Source: an uncultured Dialister sp. (GTDB taxonomy: Bacteria; Bacillota; Negativicutes; Veillonellales; Dialisteraceae). From it: a DNA stretch of 35,030 nt. The notes under the pieces are model-generated. The model was not told the origin of the DNA, did not search any database, and worked only from the letters and a program-made list of their open reading frames with translations. The DNA lies in the NCBI GenBank assembly GCA_900314595.1, contig OMVW01000039.1, forward strand, positions 1 to 35,030. Direction: 5' to 3'. A program made the translations under genes and the position numbers. Positions 32,376 through 35,030 of the stretch are shown piece by piece; position 1 is the first letter of the stretch; the number at the start of each line of letters is the position of its first letter.

Positions 32376-32742
32376 TCACTCGCCTCCCAAACTGCGTCTC
32401 ATATAATCTTCCCTGTATTTCTTTGCCAGTTCAATTTCCCTAACCGGTGTTTTCTGTGTCTTTTTAGTAAAACCATTAGTCAATATAGCCGTATTTCCTA
32501 TTACAAAAAAATAAAGAACACGCGTAATATTACTTATTACTACCCTGTTTGGCCCTTAATTCGTATATACCATCCTTGAGATATTCGGAATAAGGCGCCC
32601 GTAATTCATTTCCATTCTCCTGAAACAATAAAATGGTTCTGCGAACTTTCGCTCTCATCTTCATTTCGAGGGAATCGATAAACTCCCTGACGGGTATGCT
32701 TCCATCTGTTTTTATATAGTAGACAACTCTAATTCTCGGCAT
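32376..32742 (-). pseudogene. higB: HigB/Gp49-like (RelE superfamily) toxin disrupted by a 7-bp tandem duplication
   Basis: The frame starts normally (MPRIRVVYYIKTDGSIPV... with YLKDGIYELRAKQGSN) but stops after 70 residues. In the next frame the rest of the protein continues: TRVLYFFVIGNTAILTNGF, TKKTQKTPVREIELA, then an end at 32376. At the break the bases TATTACT occur twice in a row (32528-32541). Removing one copy restores a 119-aa protein, the normal length for this family, with a continuous NITRVLYFF core. In the present state the toxin lacks its C-terminal catalytic half and should be inactive. It may be a sequencing artefact or a phase-variable switch. Confidence 0.88.
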
Positions 32743-32759
32743 AGAATAACCCCACTACT

Positions 32760-32788
32760 ATTATATGGGAAATATCCCATATTGTAAA
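32760..32788 (-). promoter_or_regulatory. HigBA promoter with overlapping palindromic operator
   Basis: TTTACA and TATAAT are 17 bp apart on the minus strand. The spacer and part of the -10 box are covered by a perfect palindrome, ATATGGGA-AATA-TCCCATAT (32763-32782), the expected position for an autorepressor site bound by HigA. The start lies about 11 nt before the toxin ATG. Confidence 0.75.
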
Positions 32789-32824
32789 TGTATTTCCTGA
32801 ATTTCCAATGAATTGTTCCAAAAT

Positions 32825-32851
32825 AAAAAGCACTCCCGAAGGAGGCTTTTT
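32825..32851 (-). terminator. Terminator of the secreted-protein pair
   Basis: AAAAAGC-CTCC-TTCG-GGAG-GCTTTTT hairpin with T-rich ending on the minus strand, overlapping the stop codon of the last gene. Confidence 0.8.
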
Positions 32852-33677
32852 ATTTTTCTATAAACGGTTCATTGATGAGCTTCAGTCCTGCGAAGCTGAA
32901 GAGGTCTTTCTGGCTGTCAAAGGTGGTGAAGAGGAGGAACCGGTAGGTGTCATCCACTTTGCTGGCAAAGCCCCGCACGAAGAGTGGCACCGCAAATCCG
33001 TCTGCTGCAAAGGCCGGACGGAGGGAGAAGGAGTAGGTTTTCGGCTTATCCTTCACCTTGTGGAGCTGTTCCACGTGCATCATATCCAGGATGATGAGGT
33101 TGTATGGGACATTTTCCTTTGTTTCTTTCCGCACTTCCTTCATGGTATTGAGGAAGATTTCATTCAGGGCGCTCTCGATTTTCAGAAGGCCCATATTGAA
33201 ATGGAGCATCTTCCCCGCCGCTTCCTGGGTGTAGCCATGGGGAAGGAACATGCCGCCGAAGTATTCGTCCGACGCTTTTCCTTTGAACGAAGCACCGGCC
33301 ACAATGGCGCTGCCTGTGAATTTTTTATCTTCAATGGTCAGAAGTCCGCCGTAATGATCCATGGAAACGGGGAGGAAACTGAAAGGCTCGTAATGCATCT
33401 TCTTCGGAAGATCGATACGGCCCATGATGGAGCCGGACATTTCCGCCGTAGGCAGTTCCGATACCTTTTCCATTCCCTGGCTGGCAATATCTCTGGAAAT
33501 ATCGGACACATGGTGGCCGGCGCTTTTCTCCAGATTTTCCGTCCTGCCGGATGCAGGAACCGCAGCGGCAGCTCCCGTATTTCCACCTTCGGAAAAAGGC
33601 GTGCCTTCAGCGAAAGCGCATCCTCCGGAGAGAAGGAGGGCAGACAGGGCCAGGGCGATGATTTTATTTCGTCTCAT
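32850..33677 (-). CDS. Secreted protein of unknown function, tandem pair member 2
   Basis: This 275-aa protein has a signal peptide (MRRNKIIALALSALLLSGG, cleavage probably after CAFA). The SGGC segment resembles a lipobox but has Ser at position -3, so a lipoprotein is unlikely. The mature part has no membrane segment. Near residues 228-252 it has DGFAVPLFVRG followed by VDDTYRFLLFTTFDSQ, which corresponds to DGFTIPVYIRG and ETVYTVFASDQ in the neighbouring protein, so the two are probably ancient paralogues. It overlaps the upstream gene by 14 bp, indicating coupled translation. I do not recognise the family. Confidence 0.8.
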   Translation of the reverse strand: MRRNKIIALALSALLLSGGCAFAEGTPFSEGGNTGAAAAVPASGRTENLEKSAGHHVSDISRDIASQGMEKVSELPTAEMSGSIMGRIDLPKKMHYEPFSFLPVSMDHYGGLLTIEDKKFTGSAIVAGASFKGKASDEYFGGMFLPHGYTQEAAGKMLHFNMGLLKIESALNEIFLNTMKEVRKETKENVPYNLIILDMMHVEQLHKVKDKPKTYSFSLRPAFAADGFAVPLFVRGFASKVDDTYRFLLFTTFDSQKDLFSFAGLKLINEPFIEK

Positions 33678-34416
33678 GTTTTGCTTCCTTCAGCGCTTTA
33701 GCGAGGACCGGCTGGAAATAATTGCCTGAAGCCTGGTCGGATGCGAAAACCGTATATACCGTTTCCCCTTCTTTTCTGGTGATGATTCCCCTGATATAGA
33801 CGGGGATAGTGAAACCATCTTTGACAAGGGAGAGCTGCACATCAGCCGTGCGGCAGGGGATCCCGCCTTTTGTCACCGTTTCCTCCCAGTCCGATTTCGT
33901 ACGGATATCGATGGAGCTGTGAAGGGTCTTCAGCACCTTTCCAAGGGAAGGCTTCTTCAATTCCGGTCTGGCAGCCTCTTCTTTGCCGTCAGTGCCGGTC
34001 ACCGGTACCGATGGCTTCAGGAGAGATACCTTCAGCATATCTGCATCCGTCACGGGAAGGGAAAGCACCATTCCCTGGTAGTAAGTATCGTTATCCAGGG
34101 CACGGACCTGGTATACTTTGCCGCTTCTCAGGATGGAAACAGCCATTTCCGACAAATCTTTGGCCGACGGGTCATTTTTAGAAACAAGGTCCCCATCCTT
34201 CATCAGCTGTTCCACATCTTTGGCTGCATCGGGCTTTAAAAGCCAGTCGTGAATCTGGCTTCCAAAGAAAGAACGCTCCCCGGGATACACGGAAATTTTT
34301 TCTCCCAGATCCAGCACTTCCCCGCCTGCCAGGACCATACTGTCCGCATAAGCGGCACCTCCCGTCAGCAAAGATACTGCCAGAATGGGCGCAGCCAGAT
34401 ATTTCTCTATTTTCAT
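33664..34416 (-). CDS. Secreted protein of unknown function, tandem pair member 1
   Basis: This 250-aa protein has a signal peptide (MKIEKYLAAPILAVSLLTGG, cleavage probably after AYA). The mature part is mixed alpha/beta by appearance with no membrane segment. A C-terminal stretch, VQLSLVKDGFTIPVYIRG and ETVYTVFASDQASGNYF, matches the end of the following protein. I chose the ATG at 34416, with AAAGGTGA six bases upstream; an ATG two codons earlier abuts the ribosome site. Function unknown; probably periplasmic or surface-associated in a diderm cell. Confidence 0.8.
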   Translation of the reverse strand: MKIEKYLAAPILAVSLLTGGAAYADSMVLAGGEVLDLGEKISVYPGERSFFGSQIHDWLLKPDAAKDVEQLMKDGDLVSKNDPSAKDLSEMAVSILRSGKVYQVRALDNDTYYQGMVLSLPVTDADMLKVSLLKPSVPVTGTDGKEEAARPELKKPSLGKVLKTLHSSIDIRTKSDWEETVTKGGIPCRTADVQLSLVKDGFTIPVYIRGIITRKEGETVYTVFASDQASGNYFQPVLAKALKEAKHETK

Positions 34417-34457
34417 AGTCATTCACCTTTCATCAATACAAGAGTATGTATAGATGT

Positions 34458-34466
34458 ATTATATCA
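34458..34466 (-). promoter_or_regulatory. Predicted extended -10 promoter of the secreted-protein pair
   Basis: TGATATAAT on the minus strand lies 41 bp before the start codon; no good -35 box is visible. Confidence 0.5.
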
Positions 34467-34577
34467 TTTCAAAAGGCAAGATGGGAAATGAGATGGAAAA
34501 TCGACGCTCTTCCCATATAACGAGCTGAGTCCGGTTCGATACCCGGGCTTTAACCCTCCATCGACACATCCCGGTTC

Positions 34578-34705
34578 TGTCAATTTCGAAAATTCGGGAC
34601 AATCGGGGGAATCGGGATGATTGGAAAGGTGCTGCCGCCGGTGCGGCGCCACTTTCGCTTATCACTTTTGCCACTTCACTAACCACTAAAAACTAAGCAC
34701 TAAGA
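34578..34705. repeat. Hairpin with iteron tracts on both sides
   Basis: Left 9-bp iterons (CGGGACAAT type) lead into GGAAAGGTG and a GCCGC-CGGT-GCGGC hairpin at about 34643-34656. To the right lies a second tract of CACTAAA-like words (34657-34700). It is the only copy where one hairpin seems shared by two arrays of different words. I see no gene from 34480 to the window end. Confidence 0.6.
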
Positions 34706-34717
34706 ACTATAAAAATT

Positions 34718-34992
34718 TAATAAAAATCTAATAAAATAAAATTCTATTTTTGTACTATATAGTCAGAGCAGCGAGAAAGAGCTCTGGTGAAATCCTTCAC
34801 AAACCTGAATGTACAGTATCGATCGAAACGGGCGGAGGGATGAATCCAATTAATTTTCTCAAAGCTCATTGCGCGCAACAAAAAATCAAAAACGAAAACC
34901 CCGGTCGAAAGACAGGAAATCTCAGAAACAAACAGTTCCCATACGACGTGACACTGGTCGGCCACCTCTGGTATACGGCAGCTCCGTCCCTG
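34718..34992. repeat. 275-bp dispersed repeat, copy 2
   Basis: Same length and orientation as 5191-5465, with about 11 substitutions and no gap. Differences cluster in one 15-bp patch (34920-34935) and in a hairpin loop. Identity ends abruptly after TCCGTCCCTG in both copies; the last 38 bases of the window are unrelated. Confidence 0.85.
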
Positions 34993-35030
34993 CATGTTCA
35001 GGCCACAGTCCCTCCGCCGATGGATTGTAA

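Noticed and set aside
33600..33677. Lipoprotein signal in the second secreted protein
   Set aside because: The residue at -3 of SGGC is Ser rather than Leu/Val/Ile; a type I signal peptidase site after CAFA fits better.

Overview
Organism. The window looks like a chromosomal segment of a diderm Firmicute of the class Negativicutes, most likely Dialister or a close relative. This is inferred from three paralogous outer-membrane porins with an N-terminal SLH domain and a C-terminal phenylalanine (the OmpM type used by Negativicutes to tether the outer membrane to peptidoglycan). A two-subunit 2-oxoacid:ferredoxin oxidoreductase, Firmicute-type AAGGAGG ribosome sites and a Hol-Tox-like micro-peptide agree with it. 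No rRNA is present to confirm this.

Layout. 0-5 kb: a YcsI-like protein behind a short leader with a terminator hairpin, then an NhaC-type antiporter, a hotdog thioesterase and a GNAT acetyltransferase. 5-6.3 kb: gene-free repeats, including a 275-bp unit that recurs at the right end of the window. 6.4-15 kb: a PflX-like radical SAM protein, a purine permease, a 23-aa holin-like toxin with a candidate antisense RNA, a D,D-carboxypeptidase, a four-helix-bundle gene inside a repeat element, a Sel1 protein and korB/korA. 15-17.7 kb: an HEPN/MNT pair and a second four-helix-bundle gene inside a repeat element, directly beside an empty copy of that element. 18-25.8 kb: three SLH porins with a shared 5' leader motif, separated by repeats and an aldehyde dehydrogenase. 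26-32 kb: YitT, tRNA-Ser(UGA) and a MoxR-DUF58-transglutaminase operon. 32-34.4 kb: a HigBA module whose toxin is broken by a 7-bp tandem duplication, and two related secreted proteins of unknown function.

Main unusual feature. The intergenic DNA carries about 25 copies of one modular motif: a palindrome of variable sequence, a fixed CACCTTCCC-like junction, and a short tandem array ('iterons') of 7-bp or 9-bp words. Copies often sit as inverted pairs bounding 190-700 bp. Within a pair both arrays use the same word and period, while different pairs use different words. Two pairs enclose genes, and both genes encode four-helix-bundle (S23/IVP-like) proteins. One pair exists side by side in empty and gene-containing forms. 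I read this as a family of mobile or recombining cassettes, possibly undescribed. No transposase or recombinase is encoded in the window, so any mobilising enzyme must act in trans.

Limits. All calls come from reading the sequence by eye. Promoters, terminators and the antisense RNA are predictions, and gene names rest on remembered family motifs, not on searches.
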